Shown here one piece after another: positions 49,357-58,109 of a stretch of 64,000 nt of DNA. How positions within the stretch are numbered: position 1 is the first letter of the stretch; every line of letters begins with the position of its first letter. The position numbers and the translations under genes are program-made. The notes under the pieces are model-generated. The model did not search any database. It was not told where the DNA came from and saw nothing but the letters and a program-made list of their open reading frames with translations. Origin of the DNA: Saprospiraceae bacterium (GTDB lineage Bacteria; Bacteroidota; Bacteroidia; Chitinophagales; Saprospiraceae). The stretch covers positions 1 to 64,000 of the forward strand of contig JANQQI010000136.1 of the NCBI GenBank assembly GCA_028285085.1, given 5' to 3'.

Positions 49357-50853
49357 TTACTCCATGACATGTGTTTGAATCGCATGCGCCGGAATCATCA
49401 ATTTCACGGCTTCCGATCCAACGTACAATTGGTATTCTATATCCAGATCACTTTTATTCATGATCACCGTAATCAAACGCCCATCCGTATTTAAAAAAGA
49501 CGTGCTGATCAAATGACTGCGGCTACTCGTCGTACTTACCCGCGTGGCCTGAGGTCGAATGAATTTGGAGAAGTGGCCGATGTAATAATACGAAGGCGTA
49601 TAAATGAGCTCTCCTTGATCTGTATCCCCGTGGATGGGCGCAAAACAGAAATTACCCACATGGTTGGGGCCGCCGTTTTGATCCAAGAGAATATTCCAGT
49701 CGGTCCAGCCTACGGTGCCTTGGTTAAAGTCATTGATAATGGATCCGCCGTAGCGCTCGGCGTGCTTCCAAAATTGGTATTTCTCGGGATCAAATCGCTC
49801 TTGGCAACCTTCGGTAAATAATAAATTCTTGGTGGGAAAGGACTCTTTGATATTCTTAAGGTTCGCAAACATGGAGGTGCCGCCGGCCCAGGTTTCGTAC
49901 CAGTGGAAGCCAATTCCCCAAGCGTATTTCGCCGCTTCGGGATCTTCGAAAATCACATTAGCACGATGGCTGATCAGGTCGCGGTTATGATCCCAGACCA
50001 CAATTTTTTTATCGCCCAGTCCTTCTTGTTCCATGGTTGGCCCGAGGTGGTTTTTCAGGAAATCACGCTCTTCTTCGGCGGTATAAATGCAAGACTCCCA
50101 ACGCTGGACCGCCATGGGTTCATTTTGGATGGTGATCCCCCAGATGGGCATGCCTTCGGCTTCATAGGCTTTGATAAATTTGGTGTAATAGCGCGCCCAG
50201 GTTGCGTAAAATTCCGGCAGCAACTTTCCGCCTTGCAGCATATTGTTGTTGTCCTTCATGAAAGCCGGCGGACTCCAGGGGCTCGCATACAGCATCAAAG
50301 TGCCACCGGCGGCCGCGATCGCCTTTTTGATCATTGGAATTTTAAACTGCTGATCGTGCTCGATGCTAAAGGTCTTAAGTTCCTTATCACCTTCTTCGAT
50401 GTAAGTGTAGCTACCGGTGCTAAAATCACAGCTGTGGATAGGTGTGCGGCACAGTGAATAACCGATTCCATCGTTGACGTCATAGTAGGCGCGCAGCAAC
50501 TCCTCTTGCTTCTCGGCCGGTAGTTGCGCAAAGATTTCCGCCGAAGCATCGGTAATCGCGCCCCCGATACCGATAAAGGTCTGAAAAGTCTTACTGGGGT
50601 TGACAAAGATGCTTACCTGATTTTCCAGAGGTTGCTCCGCCGCCTTGAAGGCTAGAGTCGCCGTATTTTCCAAGCGGAGGTCCGTATTGCTAGCGGTCGT
50701 GTAGACCTTGGATGTTTTTCCGGTGATGGAATACGAAGTGGTCGCCACCGGTTTGGGGGCCGTATCACTCTTTTTTTCGGCGGCGGGTGCCGGTGCTTGC
50801 TGGCAAGTGAAAAATAAGATGCTAAAAAGACAAAGGGCAAAAAGGTTTTTCAT
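49357..50853 (-). CDS. Glycoside hydrolase family 30 lipoprotein (glucosylceramidase-like)
   Basis: A 498-residue lipoprotein (LFFTC, Cys17) with a Pro/Ala/Lys linker and a GH30 (beta/alpha)8 barrel plus beta side domain. The acid/base is Glu245 in WGITIQNEPMAVQRWESC and the nucleophile is Glu348 in NLLFTEGCQE. Early motifs are GIGGAITDASAEIF and LYASPWSPPAFMK. The subgroup resembles GH30_1/GH30_3, acting on beta-glucosides such as beta-1,6-glucan or glucosyl lipids, at the cell surface or in the periplasm. No SusC/SusD pair is adjacent. Length is normal. Confidence 0.92.
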   Translation of the reverse strand: MKNLFALCLFSILFFTCQQAPAPAAEKKSDTAPKPVATTSYSITGKTSKVYTTASNTDLRLENTATLAFKAAEQPLENQVSIFVNPSKTFQTFIGIGGAITDASAEIFAQLPAEKQEELLRAYYDVNDGIGYSLCRTPIHSCDFSTGSYTYIEEGDKELKTFSIEHDQQFKIPMIKKAIAAAGGTLMLYASPWSPPAFMKDNNNMLQGGKLLPEFYATWARYYTKFIKAYEAEGMPIWGITIQNEPMAVQRWESCIYTAEEERDFLKNHLGPTMEQEGLGDKKIVVWDHNRDLISHRANVIFEDPEAAKYAWGIGFHWYETWAGGTSMFANLKNIKESFPTKNLLFTEGCQERFDPEKYQFWKHAERYGGSIINDFNQGTVGWTDWNILLDQNGGPNHVGNFCFAPIHGDTDQGELIYTPSYYYIGHFSKFIRPQATRVSTTSSRSHLISTSFLNTDGRLITVIMNKSDLDIEYQLYVGSEAVKLMIPAHAIQTHVME

Positions 50854-51196
50854 TCTTGTTGTCAGTTTTGTGGTGACAGATTGAGGTGTTTAAGCGGTTT
50901 TGTCAATTTGGCAAAGGGCAGCATGGGCCTAATAAGGGCCATCTAAATTAAGGATTTTTCAACAGATTGGCAGGAAGTGTACCGCAAATTTAAGGTAAAC
51001 GAGGTTTCAATTAGATTTACTAGACGAAGGGAAGGGCACCGAGAAGCATGGTACAAGGAATTGAAAGTAAGTGAGCGATTTTCCGACTTAATACGACGAC
51101 CGGATCGATACTATACTTCAAGTATGTAATAAAGAATTAATTTTACTGCCAGAACGGATTAATAGTCCTTTTTTAAGGTTAGTACTAATTTGAATT
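50854..51196. other. Spacer upstream of the GH30 gene
   Basis: No gene is supported. A TAAATTTG on the minus strand (50992-50985) fits the -7 box TAnnTTTG, 130 bases before the GH30 start, but no -33 partner is at the right distance. Confidence 0.35.
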
Positions 51197-51889
51197 TTAT
51201 TGAGATAGCGTTTTAGGGACGAAATAATAGAGATAAAAAATCATTCCCCAATAGGTTAATACTAAAACCGGCATGCTGGTATTGAAGGTTATTTCAAATT
51301 CAGGAATTCCGAACCATTGGCGAAAGGATACCTTGGCAATAAAGAATAAGAAAATAACGCCAAAAGCAAATAAACCAATTATTGCCACTTTATTATTTAA
51401 GGTTCGTTTAATGCCTTCTTTATTTTCTTCCCGGAAAAAATACCAAAGTATCATAGCGGAACAAATGGCTTCAATGGTAATTGCCAGATAGACATTAGAC
51501 GTATAAAGGGCCAATCCTACATCATGGGTTTCCGGTCCAAAGATGTGATGCGGAAAACCGGATAAAACATCTAATACAAAATGTCCAACGACCAGAATTG
51601 CAGCGGTGAGTCCAATTTTATTACTTTTAAATAATACTTTTCCAATTATAAAAACCAAAGTCATCCAGAAGATCTGAGGGAGTAAATCATGACTGTATAA
51701 CATATCGACATCCAAGCCTTGTAAAGTCACATTCAATAAATCACTGGGCAAGGTGGGTTCCAGGTCGAGATAATGGAAAGTCAGCCATATCAAATCTTGA
51801 ATTTGCGAGGCTATTAAAAAAAATAGCAAGGTCCCTTTCGGGTATTTTTGATACGCTAAAAGTGCAGTAGAGTAATGGCCCGCCAGCAT
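51197..51889 (-). CDS. Multi-pass membrane protein, YdjM/DUF457-like
   Basis: A 230-residue protein with about seven hydrophobic segments. It starts MLAGHYSTALLAYQKYPKG, followed by SQIQDLIWL and, in the middle, ILVVGHFVLDVLSGFPHHIFGPETHDVGL; these His/Asp motifs (GH..A, D, GHFxxDxxxxxPHH) are those of the membrane-bound metal-dependent hydrolase-like family (YdjM/DUF457). Whether it has hydrolase activity is unknown. It is separated by 33 bases from the DUF4345 gene on the same strand, so they may be one unit. Confidence 0.7.
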   Translation of the reverse strand: MLAGHYSTALLAYQKYPKGTLLFFLIASQIQDLIWLTFHYLDLEPTLPSDLLNVTLQGLDVDMLYSHDLLPQIFWMTLVFIIGKVLFKSNKIGLTAAILVVGHFVLDVLSGFPHHIFGPETHDVGLALYTSNVYLAITIEAICSAMILWYFFREENKEGIKRTLNNKVAIIGLFAFGVIFLFFIAKVSFRQWFGIPEFEITFNTSMPVLVLTYWGMIFYLYYFVPKTLSQ

Positions 51890-51922
51890 GATTTAAATGT
51901 TTTTTTAAGCAAAATCAATTTT

Positions 51923-52288
51923 CTAAATTCCTTTATCGACCAGCCAATTTGCATGCATCCACCACAGGATGGGAGTCGGGATCAACTCTAACAGGATTAC
52001 AGCAATTATTGCGGTATTAGGCGGATAGTGGACCAATGCCACCGCCCGGACAACACCTCCAATGAAGAGCGCAATCATTAAAAAACGAAAGAGCGCAACT
52101 TCTGAAGGCTGCCAGGCGACGTATAGAAATGCTAATCCCGTAGATGCCCAGATGGCTGCTATGAATCGATGTGAATTATCGGTAAAAGGAGCGATACTCG
52201 GATTGTACTGCTCGCTTATAGCGAGAGCACCTGTACCAATCGCAATCAGTGCATAAAGCACTAAGAAGAATCGAATAATAATTAACAT
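51923..52288 (-). CDS. DUF4345 family membrane protein
   Basis: A 121-residue protein with four membrane helices and the DUF4345 pattern: LYALIAIGTGALAI, NSHRFIAAIWASTGLAFLYVAW and FLMIALFIGGVVRAVALVHYPPNT. The function of this family is not established. It follows the SnoaL-like gene by 24 bases in the same direction, placing it in the probable target operon of the Crp/Fnr protein at 53172. Confidence 0.82.
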   Translation of the reverse strand: MLIIIRFFLVLYALIAIGTGALAISEQYNPSIAPFTDNSHRFIAAIWASTGLAFLYVAWQPSEVALFRFLMIALFIGGVVRAVALVHYPPNTAIIAVILLELIPTPILWWMHANWLVDKGI

Positions 52289-52312
52289 TGGGCGGGGATT
52301 TAGCTGGAAAAA

Positions 52313-53089
52313 TTAGCCTTGCGGCATGTCCGAATAAAATGAAATGTTCATTTTGCTGAATGCCTTATCCCGATCTGGTACCAGTTTGTGGTAGGCTTCG
52401 CTCTGGAAAACCGCTTTGGCAGCGGCACCGGCCTGCGCATTGGGGAATTCTACCATCATGGTCATAAAGGTATCCTGCTGGCCTACTATGGCTTGGTCTT
52501 GCTTAATGATTTTGGGTGGCAATCCGCCCGCTTGCATTAACATCGGAATAATGCCGCCCACGTAGCGCTCTAAGGCATCGTGGTACTCCATAATCGGCGT
52601 AGCCGTCACTAAGAGGTAAGTCTTTTCGGAGGGGTTAGGGTCGGGGATATTGAAAAATTTAACGACATCTGCACCTTCGTCCCAGCGTGGGTTCATTTCT
52701 ATGGACTTGATCTTCCAGCCGTTCCCTGTTTTCAGGTAACTACAAGTATAAAATGCATTTAGGCTCATCACCTCACTCCCTATTTTATGTCGGGCAAAAA
52801 CGTAAGTGTCCCCTTGTGCCATGTCTCCATCAACCGTGATCAGGCAATTCGTCATGTAATGCTGGGTAATCAATCCCTTTTTTGCAAATAAGAACTGTAC
52901 CAATTGTGTATATTCTTCCTTGGACATCTCACTCGGTGCCCCCATCCCCCATTTAGAGTAATCGGCATGAATAATATCGTGAAAAATGGATTGAAAGGTC
53001 GCCCAGTCCTGTTTGTCGATCCCTTGCGCGTACTTGTAATGTAATTCTATAATCGCCTGCTTTTCGGCTAAAGCTTCAAGATGATTCAT
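52313..53089 (-). CDS. SnoaL-like domain fused to a DUF1330-like domain
   Basis: A 258-residue cytoplasmic protein. Residues 1-140 are a SnoaL-type NTF2-like domain (EKQAIIELHYKYAQGIDKQDWATFQSIFHDIIHADYSKWG ... LITQHYMTNCLITVDGDMAQGDTYVFARH ... NGWKIKSIEMNPRWDEG). Residues 155-255 form a ferredoxin-like module with TYLLVTATPIMEYHDALERYVGGIIPMLMQAGG and TFMTMMVEFPNAQAGAAAKAVFQSEAYHKLVPDRDKAF, as in DUF1330. The fusion suggests an enzyme acting on a small aromatic or polyketide-like compound. It is the first gene after a Crp/Fnr gene and its palindrome. Confidence 0.75.
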   Translation of the reverse strand: MNHLEALAEKQAIIELHYKYAQGIDKQDWATFQSIFHDIIHADYSKWGMGAPSEMSKEEYTQLVQFLFAKKGLITQHYMTNCLITVDGDMAQGDTYVFARHKIGSEVMSLNAFYTCSYLKTGNGWKIKSIEMNPRWDEGADVVKFFNIPDPNPSEKTYLLVTATPIMEYHDALERYVGGIIPMLMQAGGLPPKIIKQDQAIVGQQDTFMTMMVEFPNAQAGAAAKAVFQSEAYHKLVPDRDKAFSKMNISFYSDMPQG

Positions 53090-53160
53090 TGATATTGATT
53101 TTAATTGTTAATCATTCAGAGCAAAAATCAACAATCAAAACTTCAATTCAATTATCAAAT

Positions 53161-53176
53161 GATAAGTATGCTTATT
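53161..53176. promoter_or_regulatory. Crp/Fnr-type palindrome rATAA-N6-TTATy
   Basis: GATAAGTATGCTTATT has inner arms ATAAG/CTTAT in 5-N6-5 spacing with an outer mismatch. It overlaps the stop codon of the Crp/Fnr gene and lies 72 bases upstream of the SnoaL-DUF1330 gene, the same placement as at 6330 and 31120. Confidence 0.5.
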
Positions 53177-53744
53177 TTCGATTATTCCAGCGGACTTTTC
53201 GAAGTCGGCTCAATGAAACAGGGGTTATACCCAGGAAAGTAGCGATATCTTTTAATTGGAAGTGTTGAAAAATTTCGGGTTGGTGCTCTTCTAAGTATTC
53301 ATATCGTTGCAGTGCATCCATATGGAGTAAGGCGCGGCGCAAATCAAACTCTTCGATATATTGATGCTCGGCCATAATCCGCCCTACCCTTTCAACCGTA
53401 TGCGACTGATTATATAATTCTACGAGCCCCGAATAAGGAATGACATCGAACTCGCAGTCTTCTTCGCAGATAATGGCCATGAGAGATGGCAAGCCTCTAA
53501 GTAGACTGCGATAAACGGTAAACATAAATGGCCCCACGTAAAAATGAGTCGTTTTTGCTACGCCGTTTATATTTTCAATTTTACGCACTGCTCCTTTTTT
53601 CAAATACCAGATATGTCGGCACCTTTTATTAAAATCTAATAAAACATCTCCTTTATTTCTATTTTCCGAGTAAGCTAGCGCTTGAAATAATAACCAATCT
53701 TTTTCAGGTATTGGCCCAGTGATGTGTTCCAGATATGCTCTCAT
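53172..53744 (-). CDS. Crp/Fnr family transcriptional regulator
   Basis: A 190-residue protein with a beta-roll sensor (NKGDVLLDFNKRCRHIWYLKKGAVRKIENINGVAKTTHFY, about residues 34-73) and a C-terminal helix-turn-helix (LKDIATFLGITPVSLSRLRKVRW). The recognition helix reads TPVSLSR, so the usual Glu is Val, consistent with an A/T-rich half-site. It is followed by the SnoaL-DUF1330 fusion, a DUF4345 protein and a YdjM-like membrane protein. Confidence 0.9.
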   Translation of the reverse strand: MRAYLEHITGPIPEKDWLLFQALAYSENRNKGDVLLDFNKRCRHIWYLKKGAVRKIENINGVAKTTHFYVGPFMFTVYRSLLRGLPSLMAIICEEDCEFDVIPYSGLVELYNQSHTVERVGRIMAEHQYIEEFDLRRALLHMDALQRYEYLEEHQPEIFQHFQLKDIATFLGITPVSLSRLRKVRWNNRK

Positions 53745-54055
53745 TTTTTAAATTCAATATTTACTGCCGTTATACAAATGAACTGTCGGCTCCTTAGGAG
53801 AGGCCGGCTCAATTTAAGGTAATTTCATCAAAGGCAAACTACTCATGCCACATGATGGTTCACGGTAAAATAGCAATAAACAAAGAATTTAAAAATTGAT
53901 ATTTTTTCACTATAGGCCACTAGCCTAAGTCTGATTGAGATTAATCTTGCAAATTAAAATCAATTAGCTGTCGCTGACAAACATCCCAGCTATTAAAAAG
54001 GAAGGTGAAATAAATAGTGCGTTAGACGGATCATTGAGTACAATAAATCCACTCG
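53745..54055. other. Spacer without identified features
   Basis: An AT-rich gap between the Crp/Fnr gene and the downstream end of the TonB_C gene. No repeat copy, hairpin terminator or promoter match was found. Confidence 0.5.
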
Positions 54056-54802
54056 CTACTGCCGAATATTCAAGGTATTAACTATGCAGTTTTGCATATT
54101 ACCGACGGTAAGCACAAAGGCTTGCTTTACTTTCAGGCCATTGGCATATTCGGCGGGTGCCCAGCAGGGCATTTTGCGGATGGTTTCCAGGAGTAGCGCA
54201 TCGACTTGTTCATCTTTGGACGTCTCGACTACGTGCGCGTCGATAATTTCGCCCGCCTCGTTGACGGTAAATTTCACCGCAGCCAGAGCATATCCGGTAA
54301 ATACGCTATCGGGGATTTGATCAATAACTTTGGTTTTCAGGTATTGCTGCATCTTTTGGCGGCCACCGGTATACTGCGCCTCATTGTCGGGATCGACTGT
54401 AAAGGTGAAATCGGCAACCTTAGGCTCGTTATCCTTTAAAGTATTCTCGGGAATATAATCGATCTTGACGTAGATCGGCGTAGCTGCGTCGGCCTGATTC
54501 ATCAGTTCTTTTTGCGCCGGAGTGAGCATAGCATTTTCTCCTGCCACGGTTTTGATTTGTCCATTATGGCTCGCTGAAATTTCTACGGAGATATATTCTC
54601 GTACCCAAGAAGGCTTGTAGCGTGGATCGAGATCCATGATCGTTTCCGCCACGCTCAGTTGGGCTTCATTGATCAAGATATAGGGCAATTCCCGGTGGAT
54701 ATTGTACGCTAATTGCCCCGTTAATTGATCTTGAGCGATACTAAATTGAGGGAGAGTAAACACCACAAAAAGGACAGCGATAAGCTTCTGATAGAGTTTC
54801 AT
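54056..54802 (-). CDS. Exported TonB C-terminal domain protein
   Basis: A 248-residue protein with a cleavable signal peptide (ending FSIAQ, residue 23). The C-terminal 85 residues are a TonB_C fold (YALAAVKFTVNEAGEIIDAHVVETSKDEQVDALLLETIRKMPCWAPAEYANGLKVKQAFVLTVG). Unlike true TonB it has no uncleaved anchor and no proline-rich spacer, so it is a periplasmic TonB_C protein that could bind an outer-membrane partner but cannot itself energise transport. The region before (residues 24-160) is not assigned. Confidence 0.75.
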   Translation of the reverse strand: MKLYQKLIAVLFVVFTLPQFSIAQDQLTGQLAYNIHRELPYILINEAQLSVAETIMDLDPRYKPSWVREYISVEISASHNGQIKTVAGENAMLTPAQKELMNQADAATPIYVKIDYIPENTLKDNEPKVADFTFTVDPDNEAQYTGGRQKMQQYLKTKVIDQIPDSVFTGYALAAVKFTVNEAGEIIDAHVVETSKDEQVDALLLETIRKMPCWAPAEYANGLKVKQAFVLTVGNMQNCIVNTLNIRQ

Positions 54803-54925
54803 TGGATGGACGTTTTAACCAAGTTAAGTCAAATATGATGCTGATCTCAGCATTTGGGGAGATTTAACAGCTTAATAACAAGTAAAATCATGAGCAGATC
54901 GATTACTTTAAGTCATTCTAAATGC

Positions 54926-55816
54926 TTAAGGCTTCATCTTATCCTGGATAGATTTAGCATATTTTTTCAGGTACGCGATTTCCCAGGCTTTATTTTCTTC
55001 ATCCATATCTTCATTCTCTTTGGTTGTCGCAATGGCTTTATCTATTTCCTGCAACGCTAGATCATAGCGCTTCAATCGATCATAAATACGGATTTTCACC
55101 AATCGGGCCCAGCTATTTTTGGTATCGATCGCCAATGCCTTATCGGTGAGGGTAATACCTTGCATTAAATTGGTGTTCTGATACAGATAATATTCTGCGG
55201 CGCCGGCATAAAGATCGGAATCGGATGCTGTTCCCGGCATTAATTCTTCTTGGACAAATTGCTCAACGCGTTTATCGATCGCCGTTTCAATTGTAAAACT
55301 AATCGACGTATTTGCCCAAGAAAGATATATCCGGGCATTATTAGGTATTAAATCAATGTCGAAGCTTAAGGTTTCATAGTGCCGATTCGTTCGTTCTGGA
55401 AGAGCAATAAAGCGCACCACATCCAGCTCTGGGTTATAATCATAACTCCCATATAAAGAGGTGTCTCTATTTAAAATGATCACCCATTCGTCGGGGTTGG
55501 GAATCGAAAACAGAGCATAAGTCCCTTTGTCAATCTGCTGCCCTCCTAATTTTACAGTTTGGTCAAAACTTATTTTAGTACAATATCCGGCTCCCGTTCT
55601 CCAGACTTTATTCCAGGGAACCAATGCACCAAAAATTTTTCTTTTCCGCACCGAAGGTCTTTCGTACTCAATCTTCACTTGGGTATTCCCAACGACCTGA
55701 GTGATGGTGCCTTTAGGACTCAGTGAAGGGTATTCAAATTTATCTTGGGCTTTGAGATTAACGACGACTAGGCAAAAGCTGAATATTAACAGTAGTTGTC
55801 TGATCATGGGTTGCAC
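54926..55816 (-). CDS. DUF2911 family secreted protein
   Basis: A 296-residue protein with a signal peptide (ending NLKAQ, residue 23) and a DUF2911 domain: YPSLSPKGTITQVVGNTQVKIEYERPSVRKRKIFGALVPWNKVWRTGAGYCTKISFDQTVKLGGQQIDKGTYALFSIPNPDEWVIILN (28-115). This family is common in Bacteroidota and of unknown function. The C-terminal third is helical, TPR-like (AAEYYLYQNTNLMQGITLTDKALAIDTKNSWARLVKIRIYD). It stands alone, 123 bases from the TonB_C gene. Confidence 0.85.
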   Translation of the reverse strand: MQPMIRQLLLIFSFCLVVVNLKAQDKFEYPSLSPKGTITQVVGNTQVKIEYERPSVRKRKIFGALVPWNKVWRTGAGYCTKISFDQTVKLGGQQIDKGTYALFSIPNPDEWVIILNRDTSLYGSYDYNPELDVVRFIALPERTNRHYETLSFDIDLIPNNARIYLSWANTSISFTIETAIDKRVEQFVQEELMPGTASDSDLYAGAAEYYLYQNTNLMQGITLTDKALAIDTKNSWARLVKIRIYDRLKRYDLALQEIDKAIATTKENEDMDEENKAWEIAYLKKYAKSIQDKMKP

Positions 55817-55961
55817 TTTTAAAAAGAAAATTCTCGATCAATACTATTGACGAGTTGGTTAAAAATATAATACCATGAAATTTAGATTTTTTTAAAGAGA
55901 AGTGCTTGCTTGGAAGGACGTTTAACAGCTCAATAACAAGTTAAGTGATAAGATACTGGAA

Positions 55962-56519
55962 CTAGGCTAGCAATATCGTAAGCACCTGATACATCTCACC
56001 GAGTACCCCAAAGAATGCTAAGGTTAAACCAAATCCACTTAACGCTTTACCTGCGGTTAGCTTATCAAAGAAGAGAATGATTAATCTAATGATATCTAAA
56101 GGTAGAAAGAAGCTACGCACGATAACCCCAACTAATTTTATTGCCGAAAAAACAATGAAGTAGAGTGGGATAAAAACCAAGAGTCCCAACACTGACATGA
56201 TCACAAACTCAATCGCAAAATGGAATTCTAAATAATTCAACAATTCGCTAAAATATACAAAGGGGATCACAAAGGACATCACTAAAGCAATTGGTAAGCC
56301 GATAAATAAACCGATGGACAATCTTAATTCTTCGGTTGCATTCATTTTAGCCCTAATTCTTTTCGATACACTTTTTGGAAACTTTTTCAACCACTTTTTC
56401 ATTCGCTTTGCCGTACCTGAATAATAGACTTCAATGATGATCATGCTAAAACCTATGACTTCTAGTGGGAAGGAAATGAGTTGGACAATAGTTGCGGTAT
56501 CGTTGGAAAAGAAAGGCAT
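55962..56519 (-). CDS. Hypothetical membrane protein
   Basis: A 185-residue protein with about five hydrophobic segments (residues 8-30, 71-92, 98-122, 130-150 and 163-184) and a basic loop (KRMKKWLKKFPKSVSKRIRAKM, about 34-55). No family is recognised. It is the last of a run of five minus-strand genes (60351-55962) without recognisable homologues, with gaps of 10 to about 100 bases. Confidence 0.55.
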   Translation of the reverse strand: MPFFSNDTATIVQLISFPLEVIGFSMIIIEVYYSGTAKRMKKWLKKFPKSVSKRIRAKMNATEELRLSIGLFIGLPIALVMSFVIPFVYFSELLNYLEFHFAIEFVIMSVLGLLVFIPLYFIVFSAIKLVGVIVRSFFLPLDIIRLIILFFDKLTAGKALSGFGLTLAFFGVLGEMYQVLTILLA

Positions 56520-56617
56520 TGAGGGAAATAGTTTCCCTTATAAGATACACATAATATTTGAAATATTAACTGTTCCAAAATCGAGCTCCCTCATAATCAG
56601 ATTTAAATTCACATCAT

Positions 56618-57319
56618 CTAGTAAACCTCCTTTTCGAGAAGCAAGAGTTCATCTCCTGGTAAGATTCTCATGATTTCGCCGTTTTGTTGATACCGCCAGT
56701 GCTCTGCCTCATAAAAACTAACCTTGCGTTGCTTTTGGGGAACCGTTTCGAAAAACTGCTCAATTAAAGAAAGGATTTGCATTTGTTCAGTAGCATCAAT
56801 AACATAGTATATTTTAATAGACAGAGGATAAGTCATTGCTCCACTTTTGATAAAAAGTGCATCATCATTGTTTGTAAGAATATATTTAGATTTTTGAAAA
56901 CGGAATTGGCTTCTTAGCCACTCTCCCAGTTGGTCAATTGTAGCTTGTTCGCGATGCATCAAGGTATTTTCGAAAGCTTGAAATGGTACTGGTCTGTTAT
57001 TATTTTTGGTATCCTGAAGTTGGATAGCTTTTACACATTCTACACATTTGCCTTTTAGCTCCAGAGTATCATAGATAGTAGTGATCTGTTTTTCAATCTT
57101 CTCTTGTTGGTCTGTCGATAAAGTTGAGAAATCTTCTAATGAAAAAATAGGGCGTTTTTCTATCCTATACTCATCGAAACAAGATTGACATAAGTATGTA
57201 TCAATAATTGGCAATGTTTTCATTTCTGGCCATATCCCGCTTTCTAAGGCATCAAAAAGATGAATACACATTTCATAAAACGGTTGCACACCATGATCTT
57301 CACAGATAATTCTTCCCAT
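56618..57319 (-). CDS. Hypothetical protein with zinc-ribbon-like cysteine pairs
   Basis: A 233-residue cytoplasmic protein with three cysteine sites: CEDHG near the start, CQSC (residues 44-47) and CVEC (92-95), suggesting one or two structural zinc sites. The C-terminal half has a mixed alpha/beta pattern (FRFQKSKYILTNNDDALFIKSGAMTYPLSIKIYYVIDATEQMQILSLIEQFFE) and an Asp/Glu-rich end. I do not recognise a family. It begins 10 bases after the stop of the 57330 gene, so they are probably co-transcribed. Confidence 0.6.
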   Translation of the reverse strand: MGRIICEDHGVQPFYEMCIHLFDALESGIWPEMKTLPIIDTYLCQSCFDEYRIEKRPIFSLEDFSTLSTDQQEKIEKQITTIYDTLELKGKCVECVKAIQLQDTKNNNRPVPFQAFENTLMHREQATIDQLGEWLRSQFRFQKSKYILTNNDDALFIKSGAMTYPLSIKIYYVIDATEQMQILSLIEQFFETVPQKQRKVSFYEAEHWRYQQNGEIMRILPGDELLLLEKEVY

Positions 57320-57329
57320 GCGTATCTAT

Positions 57330-58058
57330 TTAAGAGCTTGCTTGAAAATTTCGGAGGGCGATTTCCATAGACCACCAATATTTCTTTTTGGTTAAAAGTG
57401 TCCATTTCAAATAATCGAATTGTCCCAGATATTGCCATTCCCATGCGAAAGCATTAGAAGAGAGCATGGTAAATTTAATCTTTTTTCTAATGTTCTGAAT
57501 TTCTGACTCCGTCAATCCATTTTCAATTAAGCTTTGCTTCGTTTTTCTTAAATACGCCTCATCAAACTCCGTATCTAGAAAAGGCTCGTTAATCGCTGAC
57601 CAAACATCAAATCTATCCGTGATAAAAACATTATTTCTCTTACCAAAATCTTCCAGATCAGATTTCATTTTATAGGGTATAAAAATAACTTCGTTATCAT
57701 TGATCACCATTGAGGGCGGTGAAGTATTTAAATTAATTTCAGCAATTCGATCAATCGACAAAAGTGTATTCGACTTTATCCAACTGTATTTGTAATAATA
57801 GCCTGCAGGAAATAAAATATGTTTATCCTTAAAAATTATTTTTAAATCCTCCACAGAAGAATTCTTAAGTTCTTTACGATACCGGTGACGCCACGAAGCA
57901 TACACTGCAAGAACGGTAAATGCCAGAGCAATGATAAACATCAACCCAATGATAATGGAGCTGCTATCTTCGATAAGTTGTTTACCAAAATAAAAAGCGC
58001 CACTTCCAAAGAACAGAATAGCCAATATGAGGTCCCTATGGAAATAGATTTTTTTCAC
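57330..58058 (-). CDS. Hypothetical membrane protein with PH-like cytoplasmic domain
   Basis: A 242-residue protein with two N-terminal membrane helices (about residues 10-27 and 34-54), followed by a beta-rich region that resembles a bacterial PH-like domain (DLKIIFKDKHILFPAGYYYKYSWIKSNTLLSIDRIAEINLNTSPPSMVINDNEVIFIPYK, residues 72-131) and a helical end. Its stop codon and last residues fall in a sequence (57333-57350) that matches the terminal repeat of the family 2 element, so the C-terminus may have been changed by an insertion. No family is recognised with certainty. Confidence 0.55.
   Translation of the reverse strand: MKKIYFHRDLILAILFFGSGAFYFGKQLIEDSSSIIIGLMFIIALAFTVLAVYASWRHRYRKELKNSSVEDLKIIFKDKHILFPAGYYYKYSWIKSNTLLSIDRIAEINLNTSPPSMVINDNEVIFIPYKMKSDLEDFGKRNNVFITDRFDVWSAINEPFLDTEFDEAYLRKTKQSLIENGLTESEIQNIRKKIKFTMLSSNAFAWEWQYLGQFDYLKWTLLTKKKYWWSMEIALRNFQASS
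57333..57350. repeat. Family 2 terminal repeat, solo end
   Basis: AGAGCTTGCTTGAAAATT matches the 18-base end of the 42257 element in 15 positions. It encodes the last residues of the gene at 57330. No second end lies nearby. Confidence 0.35.
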
Positions 58059-58109
58059 CTCACTGAAATATCAAAAGATGACCAGATCAAAGTTTGTAGA
58101 CGCCTCAAT

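Noticed and set aside
49903..50457. 184-residue frame antisense to the GH30 gene
   Set aside because: GH30 catalytic motifs on the minus strand establish the real gene.
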